Origin: an uncultured Eubacterium sp.
GTDB taxonomy: Bacteria > Bacillota > Clostridia > Lachnospirales > Lachnospiraceae
DNA length: 64,000 bases
NCBI GenBank assembly: GCA_900551945.1
Contig: URYE01000002.1
Location: forward strand, 1-64,000
Direction of reading: 5' to 3'
Part shown: positions 8,521 through 17,565 of the stretch, piece by piece
Position numbering within the stretch: the first letter of the stretch is position 1
Layout: every line of letters begins with the position of its first letter
The notes under the pieces: model-generated
Seen by the model: the letters and a program-made list of their open reading frames with translations, nothing else
What the model was told of the DNA's origin: nothing
Database searches by the model: none
Program-made: the position numbers and the translations under genes

Positions 8521-9936
8521 TTATTTGGTTTGTGATTCGTATTCTTTAATTTCAAATGAATTTCTTACACATTCTCTTGCACTAATTAAATTATCAAAAA
8601 CTTTATCAGCCATCATCTGAGCCATAATATTTCCTATTGCTGTGGCTTCTGTAGGGCCTGCAACAACTTGCTTTCCTACAGCATTTGCTGTTAATTGATT
8701 AAGATAACCTGCATTAGCACCACCACCTATTACATTAATCTTGTCAAATGTAATATTAAGAATATCTTCTATTTCTTTAACTGTATTTTTATAACTTTCG
8801 GCAAGACTCTTATATACAACAGTAGCTATTTCACCTACACTTTCTGGAACTTTACTATTATTTTTCTTACAGTAAGCTTTAATTGCTTCAATCATACTTT
8901 CAGGTGCTAAGAAGCTCTCATCATTTACATCTATTCTTGATGGGAAACTGTGACACTCACTTGCCATATCACAAAGTTGTGCAAATGAATACTTGTCATT
9001 ATATTCATGTCGAACTGATTGAATTATCCAAAGTCCCATTATATTTTTAAGATATCTAAATCTGTAATCTATACCACCTTCATTTGTAAAATTACAACTT
9101 CTACTATTGTCATCACATTTTGCTTCTTTAAGTTCCGTTCCCATTAAAGACCAAGTTCCTGAACTTATGTATAAACCATTTTCCTTAGTATTAGGCATTG
9201 CCATAACGGCTGACGCTGTATCGTGGCTTGCACACATTATCACCTTTGTATTAAAACCAACTTCACTTTGTATGTCTTTAGTAAGCTCTCCTAGTTCTGT
9301 CTTTGGTGTACTAAGCTTTAAAAATATATCTTTTGGGTATCCTAACTTTTCTATCAATTCATAATCCCACTGTTTTGTTATAGGACTTACTAGCTGAGTT
9401 GATGTTGCATTTGTATACTCAGAAGCCTTTTTTCCCGTTAATAAGAATTGAAAATAATCAGGAAGCATAAGAAATGTCTTTGCTTTGTTCAACTTATCTG
9501 GATTGTTATATTTATCTGCCATAAGCTGATAAATTGTGTTAAATTTTTGCTTTTGTATGCCAGTTCTTGCATACAGACTATTTCCATCTATAATTTTATA
9601 TACTTCATTTTCTATTGTTTCAGTTCTATTATCTCTATAGCCATAAACATCGCCTATTACGTTATCATTTTCATCAAGTAAAACGTAATCTACTGCCCAA
9701 GTATCTATTGACATACTTTTGGGAACTTTGCCTATTTTTTGACATTCTTTCATACCTTGAAGTATTTCTTTAAAAAGTCTTTTTGTATCCCAAAGCTTCT
9801 TACCATCTTTACTTGTCATTCCATTTTCAAAACGATATACTTCTTCAAGTTCAATTTTGCCATTATTCATACTTGCTAATATATGACGACCACTTGATGC
9901 TCCTATATCTATTGCAAGATAGTATGTATTTTCCAT
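8521..9936 (-). CDS. rhaB: L-rhamnulokinase
   Basis: This 471-residue FGGY-family sugar kinase phosphorylates L-rhamnulose at C1. The N-terminal phosphate-binding strand AIDIGASSGRH and the C-terminal ATP-binding segment INVIGGGANAGYLNQLTANA are typical of RhaB. Domain SMSIDTWAVDYVLLD contains the catalytic-region Asp. It lies between rhaM and rhaA in the same orientation, with gaps of 34 and 74 bases. Confidence 0.95.
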   Translation of the reverse strand: MENTYYLAIDIGASSGRHILASMNNGKIELEEVYRFENGMTSKDGKKLWDTKRLFKEILQGMKECQKIGKVPKSMSIDTWAVDYVLLDENDNVIGDVYGYRDNRTETIENEVYKIIDGNSLYARTGIQKQKFNTIYQLMADKYNNPDKLNKAKTFLMLPDYFQFLLTGKKASEYTNATSTQLVSPITKQWDYELIEKLGYPKDIFLKLSTPKTELGELTKDIQSEVGFNTKVIMCASHDTASAVMAMPNTKENGLYISSGTWSLMGTELKEAKCDDNSRSCNFTNEGGIDYRFRYLKNIMGLWIIQSVRHEYNDKYSFAQLCDMASECHSFPSRIDVNDESFLAPESMIEAIKAYCKKNNSKVPESVGEIATVVYKSLAESYKNTVKEIEDILNITFDKINVIGGGANAGYLNQLTANAVGKQVVAGPTEATAIGNIMAQMMADKVFDNLISARECVRNSFEIKEYESQTK

Positions 9937-9970
9937 ACTAATACCTCACTCTTTCTTTAAAAATATATAC

Positions 9971-10285
9971 TTAATCTAAATGAAATACTTTCTTTAAGTC
10001 ATCACATACAGGACTATTATCTTCATGTACTTCCATAAGAGGAGCCATATAATCCCACCACTTTCTATTAATCTTTGTATCTGCTGACTTTGCCCAAAGT
10101 TCTTCACTTTCAATCTCAATATATCCATATAAAATATTAGTTTCTTCATCCAAAAAAATTGAATAATTATGACCACCATACTGATGTATCATTTCTTTCA
10201 TTTCATACCAAAGTTCATTATGTCTTTTTTCATATTCTTTGGCACAACCTTCGTGAAGATACATTTTAAATGCTTTCTTAATCAT
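9971..10285 (-). CDS. rhaM: L-rhamnose mutarotase
   Basis: The 104-residue protein is the full RhaM length and catalyses anomer exchange of L-rhamnose, supplying the form used by RhaA. Conserved segments are MYLHEGCAKEYEKRHNELW, NYSIFLDEETNILYGYIE and RKWWDYMAPLME. Its start overlaps the end of the GH105 gene by 8 bases, indicating tight coupling. Confidence 0.92.
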   Translation of the reverse strand: MIKKAFKMYLHEGCAKEYEKRHNELWYEMKEMIHQYGGHNYSIFLDEETNILYGYIEIESEELWAKSADTKINRKWWDYMAPLMEVHEDNSPVCDDLKKVFHLD

Positions 10286-11405
10286 AAATTAATGCCTCCG
10301 CTAATGCTAATATTGTAAGCGATTGACCATAAGCCATCGGTGCAATAAGAATATTTTTATAGTGGTCTGCATCATAACCCATACCCGTTCCACCTGATAC
10401 ATTTAATACTGTTCCGTCTGTATCAATATTTTTTAATATTGCATTAACTGCCTTTCTTGCTACTTCAAGATATGTGTCGTCTAATATTCCTAAACGTATT
10501 CCTTTTAATATACCTGCCGTAATTGCAGCACTTCCTGACACTTCTTCATAACTTGTAGGGTCAGTAAGCACTGTATGCCACAAACCACTCTTGCTTTGAA
10601 GATTTTTTAATGCTTCTGCTTGTGCTTTATATGTATCAATAATAAATTCTTTAACGCCTGCGTTCATTGTACCTTTAAACATATCAATATAATCAAGAAT
10701 ACCTAATGTAAACCAGCTATTACCACGACACCAGAATATTCCACCAAAGTTATTCATTTCATTAAATGTCCAACCATGATAAAACAGTCCTGTTTTATTG
10801 TCATACAAATACTTAATGTGCATAAGTACTTGATGTATTGACTCATCTACCCAGTCTTTTCTGTTGTATTTTTGTCCCATTTTATTTAAGAATAATACTG
10901 TCATAAAAATAGTATCAATCCACATCTCATTTTCATTTAATCTTACACCTTGTCTGTCACCATTGGCACTTGTAACATGCTGAAAACCTCTTTCTTTAGT
11001 TCTTGGAAGACAATTCATAAGCCAATCTGCCCACTTAAGACAAAGCTTTTCAAACTCAGGGTCTTTATAATATTCATTTAATTCAACTAATGTAAGAAGC
11101 GGTGTTGTTGTATTGATATTTTTTGATGGAAGTCCTTGTTCAATATTATCTTTAAACCACTTGTATAAAAAATCATTATATGTATTGCTATTTTCATACT
11201 GCATTATTTTTAAAAGTCCGTAAAGCCCTACCCCCTGTGGCCAATCCCACTCTTGTATACCAAAATCTCTTTTAAAGAACCCGATTGCTTCGCCACCCTT
11301 TGCAAGCTCATCATTGTTTTCTGGTTCTCCTAACTTCATAAGTTTATCTATTACTAAATTCAATTTTTCTTGTACTTCTTTTTTGTCAATTTTTTTTGTA
11401 CTCAT
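10278..11405 (-). CDS. GH105 unsaturated rhamnogalacturonyl hydrolase (YteR-like)
   Basis: This 375-residue alpha/alpha-barrel hydrolase should remove the unsaturated galacturonyl residue from rhamnogalacturonan disaccharides, releasing L-rhamnose. Conserved GH105 segments are NENEMWIDTIFM, with the catalytic-region Asp, and the FWCRGNSWFTLG motif. There is no signal peptide, so it acts in the cytoplasm on imported oligosaccharides. It is the first gene of the rha operon, so rhamnose released here feeds RhaM, RhaA, RhaB and RhaD directly. The start has GGAAAGG about 10 bases upstream. Confidence 0.88.
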   Translation of the reverse strand: MSTKKIDKKEVQEKLNLVIDKLMKLGEPENNDELAKGGEAIGFFKRDFGIQEWDWPQGVGLYGLLKIMQYENSNTYNDFLYKWFKDNIEQGLPSKNINTTTPLLTLVELNEYYKDPEFEKLCLKWADWLMNCLPRTKERGFQHVTSANGDRQGVRLNENEMWIDTIFMTVLFLNKMGQKYNRKDWVDESIHQVLMHIKYLYDNKTGLFYHGWTFNEMNNFGGIFWCRGNSWFTLGILDYIDMFKGTMNAGVKEFIIDTYKAQAEALKNLQSKSGLWHTVLTDPTSYEEVSGSAAITAGILKGIRLGILDDTYLEVARKAVNAILKNIDTDGTVLNVSGGTGMGYDADHYKNILIAPMAYGQSLTILALAEALIYD

Positions 11406-11444
11406 ATTTTTATTTCCTTTCCTAAAATTATTACTTAATTATTT

Positions 11445-11461
11445 GTTATACGAATTATAAC
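11445..11461 (-). promoter_or_regulatory. rha operon promoter -10 with overlapping palindrome
   Basis: A TATAAT (11454-11459 on the minus strand) lies about 50 bases upstream of the GH105 start. It is embedded in GTTATACGAATTATAAC, an inverted repeat with 6-base arms. No good -35 hexamer is seen at the right distance, which suits an activator-dependent promoter such as one driven by the AraC proteins nearby. Confidence 0.45.
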
Positions 11462-11539
11462 ATTGAACATATTTTCATTTCTAATCTAATATTGCTAATG
11501 TTCGTTTTTTTTCAAACAATATTGCACCAGTTTTGTATA

Positions 11540-11586
11540 ATAATGTCGGATAACGATATGCTATATTATCTGTTATCCGACATTAT
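11540..11586. terminator. terminator between the TRAP and rha operons
   Basis: ATAATGTCGGATAAC and GTTATCCGACATTAT form a perfect 15-bp stem with a 17-base loop, starting 11 bases after the dctM stop. No long U-tract follows, but position and stem strength fit termination of the TRAP operon. Confidence 0.7.
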
Positions 11587-11596
11587 AATCGTCTAT

Positions 11597-12904
11597 CTAT
11601 CCTAAAAGTCCAAGAATACTTGGAAGCCACAAACTAAATTGTGGTATAAATGTTACAAGAAGAAGTGCTAATATAATTGCACCAAAGAATGGTAAAAGCT
11701 TTTTAATAACTTCTTCAACCTGTAAATGTGAAATACTACAACCTACAAATAATACGCTTCCTACAGGTGGTGTAATTGTACCTATTGAAAGGTTCATTAC
11801 CATCATTACACCAAAGTGTATTGGGTCCATACCAAGACTTTTTATTACTGGTAAGAATATAGGTGTAAATATTAATAATGCTGGTGCCATATCCATAAAT
11901 GTTCCAACTATTAATAAGATTACATTTATAATAAGAAGAATTACAATCTTATTGCTTGATACTCCTAATAATGCTTTACTGATTGCCTGTGGAAGGCCTG
12001 TAAATGACAATACAAATGAAAGCACTGAAGAAGCACCAATTATAAGCATAACTATCGCTGTCATAACAGCAGTTTCTTTTAAAATATCAGGAATTTCTTT
12101 AAGGCTGATACTCTTATAGATAAATACTGATAAAATAAAAGCATATACAACTGCAACACCAGAAGCTTCTGTTGGTGTAAAATATCCTGATAATATACCA
12201 CCAATAATAATTACGATTAAGAATAAACTAGGAATTGCTTCCCATATTGTCTTTAATACAACACTTGATGTAAGCCTATCTCTTTTAATTACATATCCAT
12301 GCTTTTTACCATAGACAAATGCAACTATCATACAAAACAAAGCCCATAATAATCCAGGTATCCAACCTGCCATTAATAATGCTGCAACTGAAACACCACC
12401 ACTTGCTGCTGAATATACGATAAATGAAGCTGTTGGTGGAATTAACTGTCCTACAGGAGCTGAAGCTACATTAACTGCCGCTGAAAATGCTCTGTCATAA
12501 CCTTGTTCTTCTTCAAGTGGCTGCATTACACCACCAATAGCTGTAGCAGCGGCAATACCTGAGCCTGAAATAGAACCAAACATTGCGTTACCTGCTATAT
12601 TAGTCATTGCAAGTGAACCAGGTACTTTTCCTAATACAAGCATTGCAAGATTAATAAGTCGTTTAGCGATACCACCACTACTCATTAACAAACCTGCAAG
12701 AATAAAGAATGGAACAGCAAGAAGTGTAAAACTATCAATACCAGTTACCATCTTTTGAGCTGATATAAATACACCAAAGTGTGGTGTAAGAAACATAATC
12801 AATGTAACAAGTGAAGCCGATATAATACTAAATGATACCGGAACACTGAATGCTAGTAATAAAAAGAATACTATTACCAGAACTATCGCTGCCTGAATTT
12901 CCAT
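11597..12904 (-). CDS. TRAP transporter large permease (DctM)
   Basis: The 435-residue protein is the large membrane subunit of a tripartite ATP-independent periplasmic-type transporter, which uses ion gradients to import organic acids or sugar acids. It is almost wholly hydrophobic with about a dozen membrane segments. It shows the DctM signatures FGSISGSGIAAATAIGG and MDMAPALLIFTPIFLPV. It follows dctQ by 83 bases. Context suggests import of rhamnose or unsaturated galacturonyl-rhamnose, but the substrate cannot be read from the sequence. Confidence 0.92.
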   Translation of the reverse strand: MEIQAAIVLVIVFFLLLAFSVPVSFSIISASLVTLIMFLTPHFGVFISAQKMVTGIDSFTLLAVPFFILAGLLMSSGGIAKRLINLAMLVLGKVPGSLAMTNIAGNAMFGSISGSGIAAATAIGGVMQPLEEEQGYDRAFSAAVNVASAPVGQLIPPTASFIVYSAASGGVSVAALLMAGWIPGLLWALFCMIVAFVYGKKHGYVIKRDRLTSSVVLKTIWEAIPSLFLIVIIIGGILSGYFTPTEASGVAVVYAFILSVFIYKSISLKEIPDILKETAVMTAIVMLIIGASSVLSFVLSFTGLPQAISKALLGVSSNKIVILLIINVILLIVGTFMDMAPALLIFTPIFLPVIKSLGMDPIHFGVMMVMNLSIGTITPPVGSVLFVGCSISHLQVEEVIKKLLPFFGAIILALLLVTFIPQFSLWLPSILGLLG

Positions 12905-12987
12905 ATTTCCTCCTTCTGTGAATATGTAAATACACTATATCTTAAAATTTTTAAGTGACTTCAAATTTTTTAATCAAGTTTAATGTT

Positions 12988-13452
12988 TTAAGCATTTTTA
13001 ATTTCTTTTATATGGTCTACTATTTTAATAACACCATAAATAACCATTAATATTCCACTTATAGGAACGCATACATAGTATATCTGCATTGGTATTTGCA
13101 TAGCTGGTGATAACTGTCCTGCAGCATTGCTTGTTGCCATAATTCCACCAACAATCATTACAGATACACTTAATGTAAGAATTAAAATATCAATTACAAT
13201 CTTTAATATCTTTTCATTTTTAGGTTGAAAATTCTTTACAAGTATATTAATTGACAAATGGCTGTCTTTTCCATACGCATAAGGAACACCCATCATAGTA
13301 AGCCATATCAACATATATCTTAATAATTCTTCTGTATACTTACTTGGATTATGTAATACAAATCTTGTTATAACCTGCCAGCAACAGCCGAGTACCATTC
13401 CTGCCACAAGCACCTCTAAAATAATCTCTACTATCTTATTCAAATATTTCAT
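12988..13452 (-). CDS. TRAP transporter small permease (DctQ)
   Basis: This 154-residue protein has four predicted membrane helices, typical for DctQ. The segment PSKYTEELLRYMLIWLTMMGVPYAYGKDSHLSI carries the conserved EE-R and H/S positions of the family. It lies between dctP and dctM, 35 bases after dctP. Confidence 0.9.
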   Translation of the reverse strand: MKYLNKIVEIILEVLVAGMVLGCCWQVITRFVLHNPSKYTEELLRYMLIWLTMMGVPYAYGKDSHLSINILVKNFQPKNEKILKIVIDILILTLSVSVMIVGGIMATSNAAGQLSPAMQIPMQIYYVCVPISGILMVIYGVIKIVDHIKEIKNA

Positions 13453-13487
13453 ATCTGACCTCTTTTCAATGAGCTATTAAATAATTA

Positions 13488-14507
13488 TCAGTCTGCATAT
13501 TTTTGTATATCATCATACAATTTCTTGTAAGCTTCTCCCCTGTTACAAAATTCTTCATGTATTGGCTGAACTGCTTGTATAAAAGGAGTCTTATCAATAT
13601 CTTTGTATACATGAACGCCTTTACTTTCAGCTTCTTGAATTGCCTCGTCCATCATTCCGTTGTAAAGACTCTTAAAGTTTTCGTTAGTTTTTTCTAATGC
13701 TGTAATAAGGCTCTGTCTTTGTTTTTCAGACATTTTATTCCATGTCTTTGTACTTACAATAAATATATCTGGTGAAAATTGATGTTCTGTGTATGTATAT
13801 GACTTTACTAAATCTTCGTGACCGTCTACTGTAAGTGCAAGTTCTGTATTTTCTGCGCCATCTACAACACCTTGTTGTAATGAAGCATAAGTTTCTGATG
13901 CCGCCATAGGAACAGGTGTACCGCCCATTTTTTCAATCATATCCATTGATGTTGTACTAGGCATTGAACGGATTTTCTTGCCGTTAAGTACTGAGGTATC
14001 TGTTACTGCTATATCATCTTTAAGATAAAAATTTCTTGCCCCATTAGCATAATATCCAACAGCTATATAACCATCATCTGCTGTGTCATTAAAAAGTTCT
14101 TTTACTGCTTCACTTTTTTCCATTGCGTTATAGTAATGGTCTTGATTTTTGAAAAGGTAAGGAATTGCAAATATTGCATATCTGTCATCAAACTGACCTA
14201 ATGTATTTGAACTTACTTTTGCCATATCAATAATTCCTGCTTTAATCATTTCTATTTCTTCTTTTTCAGTTCCAAGTACACCACTTGCAAATATTTTTAT
14301 ATCAACTGTATCATCTTCTTCTGATACATAATCCGCTACTTTTGCAATCGAGTCTGCTATTTTAGAACCTGCCGACTGATTATGTGCGAATTGTAATACC
14401 AGTTTATCAGAAGCATTAATTCCTTTAACCTTTACAAACGTAACTGTCACAATAATTAAACTTACAACTACTGCTACAATACCCACTATTTTTTTGTAAG
14501 ATTTCAT
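13488..14507 (-). CDS. TRAP transporter solute-binding protein (DctP)
   Basis: The 339-residue extracytoplasmic binding protein has one N-terminal hydrophobic segment (residues 7-27) and no lipobox Cys, so it may be tethered by an uncleaved anchor or released. DctP-family features include VLQFAHNQSAGS, GARNFY near 157, with the substrate-carboxylate Arg, and KIRSMPSTTSMDMIEKMGGTPVPM. The conserved Arg suggests a carboxylated ligand such as a uronate-containing disaccharide. It is the first gene of dctPQM, divergent from the AraC pair. Confidence 0.9.
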   Translation of the reverse strand: MKSYKKIVGIVAVVVSLIIVTVTFVKVKGINASDKLVLQFAHNQSAGSKIADSIAKVADYVSEEDDTVDIKIFASGVLGTEKEEIEMIKAGIIDMAKVSSNTLGQFDDRYAIFAIPYLFKNQDHYYNAMEKSEAVKELFNDTADDGYIAVGYYANGARNFYLKDDIAVTDTSVLNGKKIRSMPSTTSMDMIEKMGGTPVPMAASETYASLQQGVVDGAENTELALTVDGHEDLVKSYTYTEHQFSPDIFIVSTKTWNKMSEKQRQSLITALEKTNENFKSLYNGMMDEAIQEAESKGVHVYKDIDKTPFIQAVQPIHEEFCNRGEAYKKLYDDIQKYAD

Positions 14508-14829
14508 ATTCTTCTCCTTTCAACTTTATCACTAAATTATAAGCATTTTTGTTCACTTTTTTTGACATATACATTTAAAATAAAACTCTTAATAATTCAG
14601 TAACTATATACTCTTACTTTATTTTTCTAATTAAACTACAGAAAAACCCACAAAAACTATAGAAATTCGCGCCAATTTCAAGGCTTTTTTATTTACGCCT
14701 TTGTTATTTGTTAATTGGATTATATCATTGCCCTATATCCTTTTCTTGAACTATATTGCTTTTATAAGTTGATTTTTTTAAAATATTGCGCTAAAATTTT
14801 AACAAACCTATTATTGTATTGGGGGTATT
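14508..14829. promoter_or_regulatory. divergent control region between dctP and araC-like gene 1
   Basis: This 322-base gap has no gene. On the minus strand a TATAAT (14536-14541) lies about 30 bases from dctP with no good -35, suggesting activator dependence. The + strand gene has a TTGAAC (near 14750) and a strong TGGGGG ribosome site. The AraC proteins encoded to the right probably bind here. Confidence 0.45.
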
Positions 14830-15744
14830 ATGGAAAATAAAGTAACATTTTTTGGAAAAGCCGATGGAATATCTGTGGAACACATGATACGTTTTGGAAA
14901 GTTTGATATGAATGTAAAACACTTTCACAATCAATATGAAATATTTTATATTATTGAAGGCGAAAGACAATTCTTTTTTAATAACAAAAGTTATAATGCT
15001 TTTGCTGGTGACTTAACAATTATTGATACTAATTTAGTACATACAACTTGCTCTGTTTCTTCTGATGACAAGGGCTATAATCGTGTTATATTGTATATTG
15101 ACTATAAAAAAATGTGTGAATATGATAAAAAATATCCTGGACTTAACTTTGTTGATTTTTTTCATCAAAATTATGGAATATATCACCTTGATGAAGAACA
15201 ACGAATTGCATTTCTTAACCTTTACAGAGACTTAAGACATGAACTTTCTAAAAAAGATGCTGGCTACAAAGCTCGTATGGAAATAACTGTACTATACTGG
15301 CTATACAAATTATTATCAATAAAAAAAGAAAAACTTTCTGTTCAACCAGTACTTAATACTACAAAAGACACTATTGCTTCTAATGTATGTGCTTTTCTTG
15401 AACATAATTATATGAAAAACTTATCTTTAGATGAGATATCAGAAGAACTATACTTAAGTAAATATTATCTTTGCCGTATCTTTAAAGAATACACTGGCTT
15501 TACAATTACAGAATATATTAATACTTATCGAATTAAAAAGGCTACTCAACTTCTTGAAAATTCTAACGAAAGTATTTCTAGTATTTCTGTAATACTCGGT
15601 TTTGAAAGTGTATCATATTTTGAACGTGTATTTAAAAAAATTATGAATGTAACACCTTTAAAATACAAAAAAACTCATCAATCTGTAACACTAGAACATG
15701 AAGAATTAAATACAATTGATGACTCTGAATATTTAAAAAGATAA
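14830..15744 (+). CDS. AraC-family regulator, paralogue 1
   Basis: This 304-residue protein combines an N-terminal cupin sensor (KHFHNQYEIFYIIEGERQFFFN, residues 25-95) with a C-terminal AraC DNA-binding domain (residues about 195-290). The two HTH units are LSLDEISEELYLSKYYLCRIFKEYTG and ESISSISVILGFESVSYFERVFKK. Location next to the TRAP and rha genes suggests that it senses rhamnose or a pectin-derived sugar and activates those operons. It is about 75-80% identical by eye to the next gene, a tandem duplication. Confidence 0.9.
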   Translation: MENKVTFFGKADGISVEHMIRFGKFDMNVKHFHNQYEIFYIIEGERQFFFNNKSYNAFAGDLTIIDTNLVHTTCSVSSDDKGYNRVILYIDYKKMCEYDKKYPGLNFVDFFHQNYGIYHLDEEQRIAFLNLYRDLRHELSKKDAGYKARMEITVLYWLYKLLSIKKEKLSVQPVLNTTKDTIASNVCAFLEHNYMKNLSLDEISEELYLSKYYLCRIFKEYTGFTITEYINTYRIKKATQLLENSNESISSISVILGFESVSYFERVFKKIMNVTPLKYKKTHQSVTLEHEELNTIDDSEYLKR

Positions 15745-15882
15745 TCATTTTATTAAGTAAATTTCTTATATCTTCATTTATTACTCTACACAATAAAAGT
15801 TTAGAATTTACTTTATATTATTATCAAAATAATAAAAATTATAAAACAACCTAAGGTAATTACAGAAATTAAGGAGTAGCAT

Positions 15883-16815
15883 ATGGAAAATAAAACTAAT
15901 AATAAATTAACTTTCTTTGGAAAAATACCTGGTATTTCTGTAGAACAGCTTATACGATACGGCAAATTTGATATGAAAGTTAAGCATTTTCACAATCAAT
16001 ATGAAATATTTTATATCGTTGAAGGTGAACGCCAATTCTTTTTTGATAATAAAAGCTATAATGCTTTTGCTGGTGATATTGCAATAATTGACACTAACCT
16101 TGTACATACAACACGCTCAATTGCCGCTGATGATACAGGTTATAACAGAGTTATATTATATATTGACTATGAAAAAATGTGTGAATACGATAATAAATAT
16201 CCAGAACTTAAGCTTGTAGAATTTTTCCATCAAAATTATGGCGTATATCATCTTGATGAAGACCAACGAGCTTTCTTTTTAAATCTATATCGAGATTTGC
16301 GACATGAACTTACAGATAAAACTTATGGATATAAGACAAGAGCTGAGATTGATTTATTGCACTGGCTTTGCAAATTTACACAAATAAAAAAAGAAAAACT
16401 CCTTGTAGAAGCTTCTACTGACAGACCTAAAGAAATAGCTGCCGCCGCTGTAGCTTCATATCTTGAAAAAAACTATATGAATAATATATGCCTTGATGAG
16501 CTATCAGACGAACTATTTTTAAGTAAATATTATCTATGTCGTATTTTTAAAGAATATTCAGGTTTTACAATTACAGAGTATATTAATATATTTCGTATTA
16601 AAAAGGCTGCACAAATGCTTGAAAACTCCTCAGCTAGTATATCAGAAGTAGCTAGTGCATTAGGTTATGATAGTGTTACTTATTTTGAAAGAGTCTTTAA
16701 AAAGTTTATGAATGTAACGCCTCTTAAATACAAAAAAACTCATCAGACTATTACATTTGGTCATGAAGAACTTGAAATGAACACTCTTGATGACTCTAAT
16801 TATCTTAAGCATTAG
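15883..16815 (+). CDS. AraC-family regulator, paralogue 2
   Basis: The 310-residue protein has the same architecture as its upstream neighbour: cupin domain (KHFHNQYEIFYIVEGERQFFFD) and AraC HTH pair near the C-terminus (ICLDELSDELFLSKYYLCRIFKEYSG). Differences gather in the middle (residues 165-195) and in the second HTH helix (SEVASALGYDSVTYFERVFKK instead of SSISVILGFESVSYFERVFKK). The pair may have diverged in DNA or ligand specificity. AAGGAG lies 7 bases before the ATG. A 139-base gap separates it from paralogue 1. Confidence 0.9.
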   Translation: MENKTNNKLTFFGKIPGISVEQLIRYGKFDMKVKHFHNQYEIFYIVEGERQFFFDNKSYNAFAGDIAIIDTNLVHTTRSIAADDTGYNRVILYIDYEKMCEYDNKYPELKLVEFFHQNYGVYHLDEDQRAFFLNLYRDLRHELTDKTYGYKTRAEIDLLHWLCKFTQIKKEKLLVEASTDRPKEIAAAAVASYLEKNYMNNICLDELSDELFLSKYYLCRIFKEYSGFTITEYINIFRIKKAAQMLENSSASISEVASALGYDSVTYFERVFKKFMNVTPLKYKKTHQTITFGHEELEMNTLDDSNYLKH

Positions 16816-16832
16816 TAAAATATTGAATATTA

Positions 16833-16876
16833 CAGTTGTTAAAGTTTCATACAAGCACTAACTTTAATAAATAAAT
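16833..16876. repeat. dispersed intergenic repeat, weak copy E
   Basis: TTAAAGTT and AACTTTAA form a perfect 8-bp stem around a TCATACAAGCACTA-like loop, the same layout as copy C (GCCAAAGTC/GACTTTGGC around TTGTGCAATCACA). The changed but still paired arms suggest conserved structure. The 3' part is poorly conserved. Confidence 0.3.
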
Positions 16877-16928
16877 TAAAAATCAACTATAATTTTAATT
16901 ATCAAAACTATTTAAACTTCTAATAATA

Positions 16929-16987
16929 CAAAAAGTTACCAACTTTTATTGCTTAAAATAATAAAAATAAAAGTTGATAACTTTTTG
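16929..16987. terminator. bidirectional terminator
   Basis: CAAAAAGTTACCAACTTTTATT and AATAAAAGTTGATAACTTTTTG form a 22-base stem with one mismatch and a 15-base loop. It lies between the converging AraC paralogue 2 and the PsiE-like gene and can serve both. Confidence 0.8.
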
Positions 16988-17023
16988 ATATTGTTTTTAT
17001 TTTGTCATACCCAATACAACAAA

Positions 17024-17413
17024 TTATTCTTTATCATCAGGTAAGAAAAGATATTTTCTTGTAGCTAAAAGTGCCACTATACATCCAACGCCTGCTATCA
17101 TATTAACTATTGAAGAATGTGATATAACTACTTGTCTTGCGATTGCAAATAATAAAACTTCCACAATAGTTGCCGCAGAATGTTTACACAACATCTTTAT
17201 TAACTCGACACCAACAGCAAGACTCATTGCATTTTCCATAAAATATGTAAAAACATCTTCATTTGAAAGCATAAAATCAATATCAAATACATTAACAACA
17301 AGCTTTCCAGATAAGAACACTATTACAACTATAAGTAGTAATGAAATAAACATCTCAAGATAATATGAAAAATTATAAAGCTTTGATAATATTTTCTTAC
17401 TTACATCTTTCAT
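17024..17413 (-). CDS. small integral membrane protein, PsiE-like
   Basis: The 129-residue protein has about four hydrophobic helices (residues 14-40, 58-75, 82-96, 98-120) and a central VELIKMLCKHSAATIVEVLLFAIARQVV segment. That segment resembles the PsiE (phosphate-starvation-inducible) family. Function is unknown; in other bacteria the family responds to phosphate limitation. It is monocistronic, behind a leader that resembles the one upstream of uppP. Confidence 0.6.
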   Translation of the reverse strand: MKDVSKKILSKLYNFSYYLEMFISLLLIVVIVFLSGKLVVNVFDIDFMLSNEDVFTYFMENAMSLAVGVELIKMLCKHSAATIVEVLLFAIARQVVISHSSIVNMIAGVGCIVALLATRKYLFLPDDKE

Positions 17414-17420
17414 TAATCAA

Positions 17421-17487
17421 CTCCATTTCTGCACATACTTCTCATAAGCTAAAAAATTATGCTATATGTGCTTAACACAATTATTTT
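17421..17487 (-). promoter_or_regulatory. structured 5' leader shared with uppP
   Basis: On the minus strand an element AAAATAATTGTGTTAAGCAC followed by ATAT lies 50-75 bases before the ATG. A second element, TATGTGCAGAAATGGAG, abuts the start. GCACATA of the first pairs with TATGTGC of the second (17431-17437 with 17465-17471), closing a hairpin with an inner CATAA/TTATG stem. The same pair of elements occurs before uppP. Confidence 0.4.
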
Positions 17488-17565
17488 ATAAGAAAATCAT
17501 ATCATACTTCTTTTTACAATTCTATGGAAAATTTTATCTAATATATTTTATTTGTTACTTAACTT

